A DNA stretch of 64,000 nucleotides from CAMPKL01 sp963805925 (GTDB lineage Bacteria > Acidobacteriota > Terriglobia > Bryobacterales > UBA6623): the NCBI GenBank assembly GCA_963805925.1, contig CAWDWB010000002.1, positions 124,001 to 188,000 on the forward strand, written 5' to 3'. Made by a program: the position numbers and the translations under genes. Each line of letters opens with the position of its first letter. Within the stretch, counting starts at the first letter, position 1. Positions 8,655-16,178 of this stretch are shown here, piece by piece. The notes under the pieces are model-generated. The model made no database searches. It had not been told where the DNA came from and saw nothing but the letters and a program-made list of their open reading frames with translations.

Positions 8655-8697
8655 GCCTCCTCTCGGAGGCATGTGGGACAGTTTCTTTTTGCGTTTT
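8655..8697 (+). terminator. Possible terminator after the two exported-protein genes
   Basis: A GCCTCC/GGAGGC stem with loop TCTC (8655-8670) starts four bases after the stop codon and is followed by GTTTCTTTTTGCGTTTTT. The T-rich tract begins about ten bases after the stem, further than ideal, so termination is plausible but not certain. Confidence 0.4.
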
Positions 8698-8701
8698 TCA
8701 A

Positions 8702-8807
8702 CCCCCTTCCAGGGGGCTGATGACTAGGGCAGGGCTTTTCGCCCTGGTATCTCGCGACGTTGCCGCCCTCTCCTCTCTCAAGCCCGCTTCAGCGGGCTTG
8801 AGAGAGG
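8702..8807. repeat. Cluster of three hairpins, the last a perfect 16-bp stem
   Basis: Three inverted repeats follow one another: CCCCCT/AGGGGG (8702-8716), CAGGGC/GCCCTG with loop TTTTC (8730-8746), and a perfect 16-bp stem with loop TTCA (arms 8772-8787 and 8792-8807, core AAGCCCGC/GCGGGCTT). The last has no T tract on either strand and looks like a REP-type palindrome rather than a terminator. It lies between the exported-protein genes and the metallohydrolase remnant. Confidence 0.7.
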
Positions 8808-8833
8808 CTCCCGCCGCGCCGATCTCAACGAGT

Positions 8834-9025
8834 CTATCGCGCCTTGCGTCGCACTTCGACGTGGTCGGTGATTTCGAACGACATCAAATCCTCGCCGACC
8901 TCGAGTGGCCCGCTGTAGGCCTCTCGTGCCTGAGGGACCAAATCAATCCCAGGAGGGATATGGGAAAAGACAGCCAGTTTGGGTTGCACGCGTGAGAAGA
9001 CGTCGGTCCGAGTATACTCGTCGTC
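8834..9025 (-). pseudogene. 3' remnant of a metallo-beta-lactamase-fold hydrolase
   Basis: On the minus strand the frame ending at 8834 reads VFSRVQPKLAVFSHI, then GPLEVGEDLMSFEI and VEVRR, which is the C-terminal signature of ribonuclease Z-like metallo-beta-lactamase-fold hydrolases (the SHI His is a metal ligand in that fold). Only about 60 residues are recognisable. Upstream of about 9025 the frame no longer resembles the family and the HxHxDH core is absent, so the gene is truncated. It lies just downstream of the VOC gene in the same direction and may once have been part of that operon. Confidence 0.65.
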
Positions 9026-9222
9026 GCAAATACCGTCAGGAGGATCAGCGGCAGCGTTGGGGATTTTCGATGATCGATACTCATTCAATCCAACCTCTTG
9101 CGACGGGCTGCACAAACGGCAGCCCGGAAAGCAAGGCGGAGGAACTAGCTCAACGGGAGCGATAGAAAGCCAAGCAGGGGGTAGCGGGATGGCTTTTTGT
9201 GCTTTCCGCCCCCGAACGCCGC
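9026..9222. other. Gap without a recognised gene
   Basis: No convincing coding frame, terminator or RNA gene is visible. A short stretch near 9140-9165 resembles a tRNA D-arm but has no matching anticodon or T arm. The sequence may be decayed 5' coding sequence of the metallohydrolase remnant. Confidence 0.4.
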
Positions 9223-9660
9223 CTATCCCATCCTTTGCGCCAACTCGACAATGATTCCTTCCGGCCCCCTGACATAACAGAGCCGGTAGACATTCTCGTA
9301 ATTCTCCACCTCGCCGACCAGACCAAACCCGCGGACGCGCAGTCCGTCAACGGCGGCGTCAATGTCGTCGACCGCGAACGCCACATGCCGAATACCGGGC
9401 GCGTTCGCCGGGGCCCGCCCGTCGCCGCCCGCGAGGGACGGCGAGTGATACTTTGTTAACTCCAGGCGTCCGTGGCCGTCCGGCGTTTGCATCATGGCGA
9501 TCTCCGCCCTCACGCCCTCAAGGCCTACGACGCGGTCCACCCAGCGGCCTTCGACGGGCCCCTCGCCCTGCAACTCAAGTCCCAGCGCGGTGAAGAATTC
9601 CGTCGCCGACGTCAGGTCGTTCACGACGATGCCGACGTGATCCATCCGTTCAATCGCCAT
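9223..9660 (-). CDS. VOC-family (glyoxalase/dioxygenase-fold) protein
   Basis: This 145-residue protein has two beta-alpha-beta-beta-beta modules of the vicinal oxygen chelate fold. Possible metal ligands are His in MDHVGIVVND (residue 7-8), Glu in LELTKYHSP, His in GIRHVAFAVDDID and Glu in GIIVELAQ, the standard H-E-H-E pattern. The start at 9660 is eleven bases after the restored SDR stop. Because the SDR is frameshifted, the raw frame runs from 10416 through this gene and looks like one 397-residue protein; the two are separate. The substrate is not identifiable. It is the last gene of the five-gene unit. Confidence 0.85.
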   Translation of the reverse strand: MAIERMDHVGIVVNDLTSATEFFTALGLELQGEGPVEGRWVDRVVGLEGVRAEIAMMQTPDGHGRLELTKYHSPSLAGGDGRAPANAPGIRHVAFAVDDIDAAVDGLRVRGFGLVGEVENYENVYRLCYVRGPEGIIVELAQRMG

Positions 9661-9671
9661 ACTTCTTGATC

Positions 9672-10416
9672 CTAAAGCCGTCGTATGTGGAAGCCCCCAT
9701 CCACGTCCAACACCTGCCCCGTCGAATAATCCAACAACCCACCCGCAATCGCCCGCACGGCCTTGCGCCACATCCTGCGGCTGCCCCAGCCGCCCTTGCG
9801 GCAACAGCCCTTCCTCCGCCAGCCCCACATACTTGTCGCGAACCTTGGCGATCATGTCGGTCTCGATCACGCCTGGGCGTATCTCAAAGACGCCAATGCC
9901 GTCTTGCGCTAGACGGTCTGCATAGAGCTTCACCGCCATGCTCAAACCCGCCTTCGAGACGCAATACTCGCCCCGATTCGTTGACGACGTATAGGCCGAG
10001 ACCGAAGTGACAAAGGCGATGCGTCCCGAGCCCTGCTTCACCATCTGCCGCGCCACGAGTTGCGTTAAGAAGTACGGCCCTTTCAAGTTCGTCGAGATCA
10101 GCGAGTCGAAGCTCTCTTCAGTCGCCTCCAACAAGTCCAAGCGCTCTTTGGGGGCAATGCCCGCATTGTTGACCAATAAGTCGATGCGCCCATACCGCTC
10201 AAGACAGGTCGCGACCAGCCTCTCGCGGTCAACGGACGACCCAATATCCGCCTGCACGATACTCGCTCCCGTCGCCCGTTCCAAGGATTCGGCGGACGCC
10301 TTGTCGCGCACGTATGTCGCCAGTACCTGGTGATCTGTCGAGAGTTCTTCGGCGATAGCCCGGCCGATGCCGCGGCTGCCGCCGGTGACGATAGCGATGG
10401 GGCGGGAGGATGCCAT
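9672..10416 (-). CDS. SDR-family oxidoreductase (3-oxoacyl-ACP-reductase-like), frameshifted
   Basis: The N-terminal 230 residues are a normal short-chain dehydrogenase: TGGSRGIGRAIA cofactor motif, NNAG, and the catalytic Ser and YCVSK Tyr-Lys pair. The frame then breaks near 9763-9769 (…LGQPQDVAQ). Dropping one base there continues as KAVRAIAGGLLDYSTG, then VLDVDGGFHIRRL and a TAG at 9672-9674, exactly the expected SDR C-terminus. The gene is therefore whole apart from one extra base, about 247 residues when restored. It could be a sequencing indel or a recent inactivating mutation. It follows the DsbA-like gene by six bases. Confidence 0.85.
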
Positions 10417-10422
10417 GGCAGC

Positions 10423-10959
10423 CTAGCTTCGCAGAGCCTTGTCGATAGCCGCAATCACTTCAGCAACAGGGAATGCATCGACGAAGCGCTCCTCGCCGAT
10501 GATGACCGTCGGTACGCGCGAGACGCCGATATTCTGGCCCTTGACCATGTCGAGGTTCACCGCTTCGATGAAATCCGAGTTTCTGGCCGAGATGGAGATG
10601 TCTTCCGAGTCCAGGCCGGCGCGCTCGGCGTAAGCGACGATGCGCTCCGGGAAACTCTCTGCGCTGATTTGCGCCAGATGTTCGTAGCAGTAGCGGCGGA
10701 AGTCGAGGCACCGAGTGGAGCTGATGCGTGCCATCTTGCGCGACACGACTGCGGCGTCCATCGCCCAGACGTGTTTCTTGAGAGGAAAATCGTACGAGGC
10801 AAAGGCGACCGTCTCCGAGTACCGCGGCAACAGAACGTCATCGAGCATTCGCCGCCATGCTGCGGAGTCCTTGCACTGCAGATCCTCGTAGGCATGGACC
10901 CAGACCCCACTATTGGGGTTGCCTTCGACGGGCAGTGTGGTGTCGGCAGGATCGTTCAC
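10423..10959 (-). CDS. DsbA-like thioredoxin-fold protein with a single active-site Cys
   Basis: The C-terminal 178 residues of a longer open frame form a thioredoxin_4/DsbA-type domain: VWVHAYEDLQCKDSAAWR holds the active-site position, a helical insertion with MDAAVVSRKM follows, and VSRVPTVIIG has the cis-proline. The usual CxxC is reduced to CKDS, so it cannot form the normal redox disulfide and may act as an isomerase or binding protein. I chose the GTG at 10959, five bases after the upstream stop; residues further upstream translate the methyltransferase gene in the wrong frame. No signal peptide is seen, so it is probably cytoplasmic. Confidence 0.7.
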   Translation of the reverse strand: MNDPADTTLPVEGNPNSGVWVHAYEDLQCKDSAAWRRMLDDVLLPRYSETVAFASYDFPLKKHVWAMDAAVVSRKMARISSTRCLDFRRYCYEHLAQISAESFPERIVAYAERAGLDSEDISISARNSDFIEAVNLDMVKGQNIGVSRVPTVIIGEERFVDAFPVAEVIAAIDKALRS

Positions 10960-10964
10960 GGGCG

Positions 10965-11699
10965 CTAGCGCGAAGCCTTGAAGATGATGATATGCTGCGT
11001 CGGCAAAAAACTCTTGAGTTCCACGAATTGAAAACCCATCGGTTCTATTTCGTCGCGCACTTCGCGAACCGACATTTTGTGCAACGGCTGGATCGGAATG
11101 GAAGGGTCCTCCTTGCGGTACTCGATAAACACCACACGCCCATCCGGCTTGAGCGATCGTCGCACATGCTCCATCGTTAATTCGGGCTTCTGCAATTCGT
11201 GATAAACGTCCACGAGCAGAACCAGATCGACTTGGCCAGGCGGCAGATGCGGATCGTCTTCCGTGCCCAGCACCGTTTCGACATTGTGGATATTGCGCTC
11301 GGCGAGATTTTGCTTGAGCCGCTCCAGCATTCCCGGCTGAATATCGACGGCTATGACCTTGCCCTTGTCGCCTACCGCTTGCGCCAGCCGCCAAGTGAAG
11401 TAGCCCACACCGGCGCCGAGGTCAGCCACGGTCGATCCGGGCTTGATTCCCAGTTCGCGCACCACGCGATCCGGTTGTTCTTCCGCGTCCCGGTCAGGAC
11501 GAGTCAGCCAATCGGCGTGCGCCACAGACATCACCGGCGCGATCTGGCGCTTCTTGACGACGCGCCCAATACGCAGAGGCTGGCGGCCCTCTTCGTCCAC
11601 CGGCATCCGCGAGACGTCGGTTTGCAGCTTCGGAGTACAGCCCAGCGCGAGCGCGGCAACCACGGCGGCGAGCAACAGTTGCTTGGCGCGGAGAATCAT
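10965..11699 (-). CDS. Lipoprotein-anchored class I SAM-dependent methyltransferase
   Basis: The 244-residue product combines a lipoprotein signal (LLLAAVVAALALGC, Cys at about 21) with a Rossmann methyltransferase domain: motif I VADLGAGVGYFTWRLA, then GKVIAVDIQPGML, and LVDVYHEL at the motif IV position. A SAM-dependent enzyme outside the cytoplasm is odd because SAM is cytoplasmic; related lipoprotein methyltransferases exist in Acidobacteriota and Planctomycetes but their role is not established. The ATG overlaps the DapA-like gene's stop by four bases, so the two are coupled. Confidence 0.85.
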   Translation of the reverse strand: MILRAKQLLLAAVVAALALGCTPKLQTDVSRMPVDEEGRQPLRIGRVVKKRQIAPVMSVAHADWLTRPDRDAEEQPDRVVRELGIKPGSTVADLGAGVGYFTWRLAQAVGDKGKVIAVDIQPGMLERLKQNLAERNIHNVETVLGTEDDPHLPPGQVDLVLLVDVYHELQKPELTMEHVRRSLKPDGRVVFIEYRKEDPSIPIQPLHKMSVREVRDEIEPMGFQFVELKSFLPTQHIIIFKASR

Positions 11700-12616
11700 T
11701 GGGAAGCGGCGGCGGTCTTGAGCAGCCCCACCTTTTCCAGCAAAGCTTCAAGGTCGCGGCGGTCTTCGGGCAGCATCTCGATCAACGGCGAGCGTACCCG
11801 TCCGCCTTTCAGGCCGCAAAGAGTCATGGCCGTCTTGATCATCGAGCACTTGTAGCCCGGCCGGCGATTGCGTATCTGGTACAGCGGCGTGACGATCTCG
11901 TCGAGCATCTTGCTCAGCGCCGCGAAGTCGCCGTTCTGAGCATGGCGCCCGATCTGCATCGTCTGCTCCGGCATGAAGCACGCCAGCCCCGACGTAAACG
12001 TCTGCACGCCAAAATTCCAATACGCGGGCACATACGGCTCCGCCATGCCGTTAACCCAGTAATAACGGTCGCCGAAATGCTCTCGGACGTTCACGTAATG
12101 CGAGATGCTGCCGTTCTCGTCCTTCACCATCGAAATGTTTTCGACGTCGCTGAGCAAGTCGAAGAGCTTGAGCGAAATCAAGCCGCTCCATTTCGTCTGG
12201 TAAAGCGCGACTGGGATCTCCGCGACGCCCGCCACGCGGCGGTAGTAATCGGCCAAACCTTCGTCGCTCAAGTCGTTCGAGTAAGGCGAAACCAGCAGGA
12301 TGCCTTCCGCGCCTGCCTGCCGCGCGACCCGGGCCATGGCTTGCGCCGTATGCAACGTCTGGCCGACCCCCATGATGAGGCCCATCTTGCCCTTTGTGGC
12401 CTCGGCGCCGACAGCAGCGACTCGGCGGTATTCCTCAAGCGTTAGAGAGGGCATCTCGCCGTTCGATCCGCAGCAACATAAGGCCGCGAAGTCGTGCTCG
12501 GCCATGAAACCGAGATTCGAGCGGAAGGCCGCTTCGTCGAACTGATCGTCGTCGGTGAAAGGCGTAACAGGGAATCCGATGACGCCGGGGAATCGTTTGA
12601 GCAGAGGGTTATTCAT
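11696..12616 (-). CDS. Dihydrodipicolinate synthase family (DapA-like) aldolase/lyase
   Basis: This 306-residue TIM-barrel class I aldolase begins GVIGFPVTPFTDDDQFDEAAF. It has CCGSNGEMPSLTLEEY in the place of the GTTGE loop, PVALYQTKWSG with the conserved Tyr, and ISMVKDENGSI with the Schiff-base Lys. Loss of the TT pair and the operon context argue against DapA itself. A 2-keto-3-deoxy sugar-acid aldolase or dehydratase is more likely. First gene of the five-gene unit that continues with the methyltransferase, DsbA-like, SDR and VOC genes. Confidence 0.85.
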   Translation of the reverse strand: MNNPLLKRFPGVIGFPVTPFTDDDQFDEAAFRSNLGFMAEHDFAALCCCGSNGEMPSLTLEEYRRVAAVGAEATKGKMGLIMGVGQTLHTAQAMARVARQAGAEGILLVSPYSNDLSDEGLADYYRRVAGVAEIPVALYQTKWSGLISLKLFDLLSDVENISMVKDENGSISHYVNVREHFGDRYYWVNGMAEPYVPAYWNFGVQTFTSGLACFMPEQTMQIGRHAQNGDFAALSKMLDEIVTPLYQIRNRRPGYKCSMIKTAMTLCGLKGGRVRSPLIEMLPEDRRDLEALLEKVGLLKTAAASQ

Positions 12617-12655
12617 GGTCTCCGCGATCAGATTAGCACTGGCGCGGAACCCGAG

Positions 12656-13267
12656 TCAGGCCTTGGCCTGTTCCGGCGGAGACATGTTGACTCCTAACCG
12701 TTGCATCTCTTGTTCGTAGTAGCGCCGATGGAGCACGTTCCACTCCTGGCCTCCTTCTACGATGTTGCGCACCTGCTTGGAAATCATGTCGCGCGCCTTC
12801 TTGTCAATCTGCTCTTCAATGCTGAACACGTCAGTCAGATCTTTGGTGATCTCCAGACGAGCGTTGTTCCAACCCTTGAGTACCCGCAGGCCGGGAATGC
12901 GCGGCAGTTGGGCGGCGAGCTGGTGTGAAAGGTCGGTGATCTTGTCGCGCGCGATCTTGCTCTTACGCGTATCGGGCGACTCGGTCGTCGCCGCCGAAAT
13001 ATACTTGCGCTCGGCGAGAATCTTCTTCTTCACCCGGTTGTACATCTCGTGGAAGGGGATCTCGTTCGTCCGCATATAGTCCGCGTACTGATTGAGAAGT
13101 TCCCGCGCTTCGCCGTTGATTTCGTCTTCGATCCGGAAATCAGCCGCTAGGATCTGCTCCAAGGCGTGCTCAGCGGCCTTGGGGTCCTTGATCTCGCAAT
13201 ATCCTTGCGAAAGGCGTCTCACGATGTAGTGGGCGACGTATTGTAGAAAGGGTTCCGGGACCAGCAT
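12656..13267 (-). CDS. DUF507 family protein
   Basis: The 203-residue helical protein starts MLVPEPFLQYVAHYIVRRL and repeats a similar plan in its second half (KIARDKITDLSHQLAAQL), the two-lobed layout of DUF507 proteins found in several deltaproteobacterial and acidobacterial genomes. No signal peptide or membrane segment is visible. It stands between two minus-strand genes with short gaps. The function is unknown. Confidence 0.85.
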   Translation of the reverse strand: MLVPEPFLQYVAHYIVRRLSQGYCEIKDPKAAEHALEQILAADFRIEDEINGEARELLNQYADYMRTNEIPFHEMYNRVKKKILAERKYISAATTESPDTRKSKIARDKITDLSHQLAAQLPRIPGLRVLKGWNNARLEITKDLTDVFSIEEQIDKKARDMISKQVRNIVEGGQEWNVLHRRYYEQEMQRLGVNMSPPEQAKA

Positions 13268-13290
13268 GAGAAGTACCCCAGCGTATCAGA

Positions 13291-14094
13291 CTAATTGCCT
13301 GCCGCCGGTTTCACCGAAAAACTCCAGACCCTGAGATCGCCCTCGCCCGGCGTGTAATTGATAAAGGCGTACTCGCCTGCGGGCAAAGGTTCCGTCGGCC
13401 AAACGCGATACACGCCCGCCGCCAATTGCTGCCGGAATACTTGGACTTCTTCCTGCTCCTCAAACAGTTGGTTCTCAATCGTTGCAGTCGACGGTCCGAC
13501 ATTCTGGATGATCTGAACCAGCCGCTGATCCTTCTCTTTGGAGAGCTTGACGATTCCGAAGTAGATGATGCTCGTATCGCGAATGAAGAAGATCGGCGTC
13601 GCGTCGTCGACCGCGAATTCAGACGATTCGCCTTCGACCAGCATCTTGCGCTTGCCGGGGATCACCGAGACAGGGGCTAGCGCGCGCAGAATCTTGCGCT
13701 TGCCGCTTTTCTCTTGAATGACTTCGTTCTGTGGGACGGCGGTCGCTTGGTCGTTCTTGTACCAATACAGACCGTCGTCGATCGGGACGTTATGGAGTTC
13801 GGTCCGGGCCTTGCGCTCGGCGGCGCGTTCAGCGGCGGACTCGGCTCGCATCGACTCCAGACGTCTGGTCTGGCGGGCCGATTCGGCCTCGGTTTTCTCC
13901 AAGTCGACGAGCTGCACGGGGATCTCCTCCCACTGGCTGCGGTCCATGCTGTAGTAGCGGACGCGGTCTTCCTTTAACTCATACTCGCGCACGAGCATAT
14001 CGGATCCGCTCTTGAGATACAGTTTCAGCGGAGCGGCTGAGAGGATCAGCGCAGCGAGCGCCGCCAACCAAATCAATCGCCGTACGAAGCCCAT
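13291..14094 (-). CDS. Exported protein of unknown function with a coiled-coil segment
   Basis: The 267-residue product has an N-terminal signal or anchor (MGFVRRLIWLAALAALILSA). After a short beta region (DRVRYYSMDRSQWEEIPVQLVD) there is a charged coiled-coil-like stretch (residues 65-100, Glu/Arg/Ala-rich). The C-terminal half is beta-rich and ends in EYAFINYTPGEGDLRVWSFSV. The SMDRSQWEEIP segment resembles secreted acidobacterial proteins that describe LPS- or surface-layer-linked modules, but no named family is recognised. The DUF507 gene lies 23 bases downstream. Confidence 0.75.
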   Translation of the reverse strand: MGFVRRLIWLAALAALILSAAPLKLYLKSGSDMLVREYELKEDRVRYYSMDRSQWEEIPVQLVDLEKTEAESARQTRRLESMRAESAAERAAERKARTELHNVPIDDGLYWYKNDQATAVPQNEVIQEKSGKRKILRALAPVSVIPGKRKMLVEGESSEFAVDDATPIFFIRDTSIIYFGIVKLSKEKDQRLVQIIQNVGPSTATIENQLFEEQEEVQVFRQQLAAGVYRVWPTEPLPAGEYAFINYTPGEGDLRVWSFSVKPAAGN

Positions 14095-14132
14095 CTGCGC
14101 CTCATTCTAGCGCGCCGTCCAAGGGCTGGAAG

Positions 14133-14327
14133 TTAAGCCTGGCTGTTTTGGGGACGGGGCGGGGGCGTAGACAATCGTGCCGCAAGTTTCGCGAGACTGG
14201 CCAGCCAAGACTCGGAAGAGACAATGGCGTCGGTCTTCGCTTGTTCGGCGGTTTTCAAAGACATAGCGATTCGGGGCCGAGGCCCCTCGCTAGTCTTATC
14301 GGACGTTGTCTGCCGATCCTTAGACAT
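14133..14327 (-). CDS. Small hypothetical protein coupled to the YtxH gene
   Basis: The 64-residue frame starts with an ATG that shares one base with the TAA stop of the YtxH-domain gene (TAATG), a classic translational-coupling arrangement. The product is basic and Ser/Pro-rich with one amphipathic helix (SWLASLAKLAARL). No family match is recognised. In other bacteria a small membrane or holin-like gene often follows YtxH, but no membrane segment is seen here. The gene could be spurious. Confidence 0.45.
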   Translation of the reverse strand: MSKDRQTTSDKTSEGPRPRIAMSLKTAEQAKTDAIVSSESWLASLAKLAARLSTPPPRPQNSQA

Positions 14328-14674
14328 TAGGTTCCCGGCGCGGTGTCGCCCGCATCGGCCAAGGGCTCGGGCGTCGGAGCTTCGGCCAGGTCGGCGGCCG
14401 TCTCTTCGGCGAGATTGCGGCCCTTCTTGTAAAGCTCGCGGCCCCGTTCGAACACTTTGCGGCCGGATTCGGCGGCGTCGTCCATCAGGTCGCGGCCACG
14501 TTCGGATGCGTTCTGGCGAGCTTCCCGCAGGCGCTCGCGACCACGTTCAGCTTGTTCGCGCAGTCGCCTTCGCGTTTCTTCTCCCGTTTGCGGGGCGGTC
14601 AGCAGCGCGCCGGCGAGACCGAGCGCGATGCCTGCAAGAAACCATGCGAACTCTGAGCCGTCGTGTTTAGCCAT
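14327..14674 (-). CDS. YtxH domain-containing membrane protein
   Basis: The 115-residue product from ATG 14674 has one membrane segment (FAWFLAGIALGLAGALLTAPQTGEETRRRL), where the glycine-rich helix followed by APQTGEETRRRL is the YtxH signature. A long, highly charged helical tail (residues 45-100, Arg/Glu-rich) follows. A longer frame to 14731 exists but its extra residues look non-coding. YtxH proteins are linked to envelope stress in other groups; that role is only inferred here. Confidence 0.8.
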   Translation of the reverse strand: MAKHDGSEFAWFLAGIALGLAGALLTAPQTGEETRRRLREQAERGRERLREARQNASERGRDLMDDAAESGRKVFERGRELYKKGRNLAEETAADLAEAPTPEPLADAGDTAPGT

Positions 14675-14782
14675 AGCGGTTCCCAGTATAGCCCCGGAAA
14701 TGTTCGACGCTAGGCGCTGCGCTCGAAACAATCTTCGCTTTCCGCTACTCTACTTAGGCCAAAGAGGCGAGGAGAATCACAT

Positions 14783-14986
14783 ATGTCTGTTGCACGCGTT
14801 ACTGAAATCATTGCGTCGTCCCCCAAGAGCTTCGAGGACGCCGTCGCCGTCGGAGTCGCCCGGGCGTCGAAGACTTTGCACAATGTCACCGAGGCTTGGG
14901 TACAGAGCCAGAAAGTCTCTGTCAAAGACGGCAAGGCCGCTGAGTACCGGGTCATTCTGAAAGTCACGTTCGTCCTGGACGACTAG
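14783..14986 (+). CDS. Dodecin family flavin-binding protein
   Basis: This 67-residue protein matches dodecin along its length: MSVARVTEIIASSPKSFEDAV at the start, ASKTLHNVTEAWVQSQ in the middle (Trp stacking on the isoalloxazine ring) and YRVILKVTFVLDD at the end. Dodecins form hollow dodecamers that store or buffer riboflavin or FMN. A good GAGGAG-like site precedes the ATG. The vsr gene follows in the same direction 24 bases after the stop. Confidence 0.93.
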   Translation: MSVARVTEIIASSPKSFEDAVAVGVARASKTLHNVTEAWVQSQKVSVKDGKAAEYRVILKVTFVLDD

Positions 14987-15010
14987 CACTCGGCCCGCTA
15001 AGCTTGCGGC

Positions 15011-15433
15011 TTGGCGGACGTATTCGACAAAGAGACGCGCTCCCGCGTCATGCGGCAAGTCCGCGGGCGGGACACCAAGCCGGAACTCTTCGTGCGCCGT
15101 TGGCTGCATCGCGAAGGGTTCCGGTTTCGGCTGCACCGCGCCGACCTGCCCGGCAAACCCGATATTGTCCTACCGCGTTACGGCGTCGTTGTCTTCGTGC
15201 ACGGCTGCTTCTGGCATGGACACAAAGGCTGCCCGCGCTCCGCGCTGCCCACTTCCAATCGCGAGTATTGGGAAACCAAAATCACCCGCAACATCGAACG
15301 CGACCAGCGCAACCAACGCCGACTCCGGCGTTTGGGTTGGCGCGTGATCACCCTCTGGGAGTGCCGCCTAAAAAACGAACGAACTCTCGAGACCCGCCTA
15401 CGCCGCTTCCTTACAACCTCACTCCGCCGGTAA
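15011..15433 (+). CDS. vsr: Very short patch repair endonuclease
   Basis: The 140-residue product nicks T:G mismatches that arise when 5-methylcytosine deaminates. The start is a TTG giving MADVFDKETRSRVMRQVRG, which matches the usual Vsr N-terminus; the first ATG would remove 13 residues including a conserved part. GKPDIVLPRYGVVVFVHGCFWHGHKGC contains the catalytic Asp and the two active-site His; the following GCP and the conserved CRLK-type tail are also present. No DNA cytosine methyltransferase is encoded nearby, so it is an orphan here. Confidence 0.9.
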   Translation: MADVFDKETRSRVMRQVRGRDTKPELFVRRWLHREGFRFRLHRADLPGKPDIVLPRYGVVVFVHGCFWHGHKGCPRSALPTSNREYWETKITRNIERDQRNQRRLRRLGWRVITLWECRLKNERTLETRLRRFLTTSLRR

Positions 15434-15510
15434 TCCTGCAACAGAGCGCGACGTGAGGGAGCGATCTTGACGGTTCCAATCCTTACCGTTGCGTGCCGCG
15501 CCGCTCCGCT

Positions 15511-15570
15511 GGAATGCCGCAGATTTCCCCTCAGTTCCGCTCCTTTCCGCTGATTTCCGCCTTTTTCCGC
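15511..15570. repeat. Decameric tandem repeat array (NNNNTTCCGC)
   Basis: Six consecutive 10-mers end in TTCCGC or a close variant. The last four, 15531-15570, are exact in the second half (tcagTTCCGC, tcctTTCCGC, tgatTTCCGC, ctttTTCCGC); the two before are degenerate. The period is exactly one helical turn. The array lies in the 301-base gap between vsr and the SRPBCC gene; nothing else in that gap is recognisable. Similar period-10 arrays occur at 17111 and 21728. Confidence 0.75.
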
Positions 15571-15734
15571 CCCGGATTGCTTCTAAATTATTGATAGCAT
15601 TGAGTTACGCCTGTTTTCCGGCGGGTTTTCGCGGAAATCGGCCGAGGTCGGCGCCCGCGCTAGCGATCTCCTAAACCCCTTGTAGCATGGCGGTCCAAAT
15701 TGTCTGGGGCTGCGGGGGCGGGGCCTGTACGGCC

Positions 15735-16178
15735 TTAAGGGTCAGTTTCCTCGCAGACCCGCTTCGTAACGGCATGACGGTGAGCGAACATTTGTTTCAG
15801 GCCGAGCCGGGCGGCCCAACCGAACAGCGCATTCAAGATGCGGCCGCCAGGTAGCCGAAACTCGACAGTGTCCGTCAGTCTCGTGCGCTCTCCCAGGTCT
15901 TCAAACTCATGTCTGTGCTCCCAATGTGCGAAGGGCCCCTCTACCTGCGTGTCGACAAAGAGGCGGTTCTTCTCGTAGGCCGTGTGCAAAGCCACCCAAC
16001 GGACGGGACCCACCTGGAGAACGACCCGCGTCCCCGCGTCAATTCCAGGCGTCTTTGAGATGAGTCGGACGGGCGGGAACGGCGGCGTCAGCAACGGCAG
16101 GGCGTCCTCTCGTTCATGGAAACCGAACACAGTCCGAACGGGAGCGTCGATTTCAACGCTCTTGGTGAAAGACGCCAT
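15735..16178 (-). CDS. SRPBCC (START-like) ligand-binding protein
   Basis: The 147-residue protein has the helix-grip fold pattern: SVEIDAPVRTVFGFHERED at the start (first strand then helix), a seven-stranded central sheet with DTQVEGPFAHWEHRHEFED, and a long C-terminal helix (RLGLKQMFAHRHAVTKRVCEE). Proteins of this kind bind hydrophobic ligands or act as cyclases; the ligand is unknown. Good start at ATG 16178. No operon partner is apparent. Confidence 0.85.
   Translation of the reverse strand: MASFTKSVEIDAPVRTVFGFHEREDALPLLTPPFPPVRLISKTPGIDAGTRVVLQVGPVRWVALHTAYEKNRLFVDTQVEGPFAHWEHRHEFEDLGERTRLTDTVEFRLPGGRILNALFGWAARLGLKQMFAHRHAVTKRVCEETDP

Noticed and set aside
7610..8701. 363-residue minus-strand frame
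   Set aside because: It covers two plus-strand genes with signal peptides and lacks domain signatures.
9140..9165. tRNA-like D-arm sequence (CTAGCTCAACGGGAGC)
   Set aside because: No acceptor stem, anticodon arm or T arm follows in the needed spacing.
9223..10416. SDR-VOC fusion protein
   Set aside because: The apparent fusion comes from a one-base shift; the SDR C-terminus and stop lie in the neighbouring frame, followed by a separate VOC start.
15511..15570. CRISPR-like array
   Set aside because: Units are only ten bases with a four-base variable part, and no cas genes are present.
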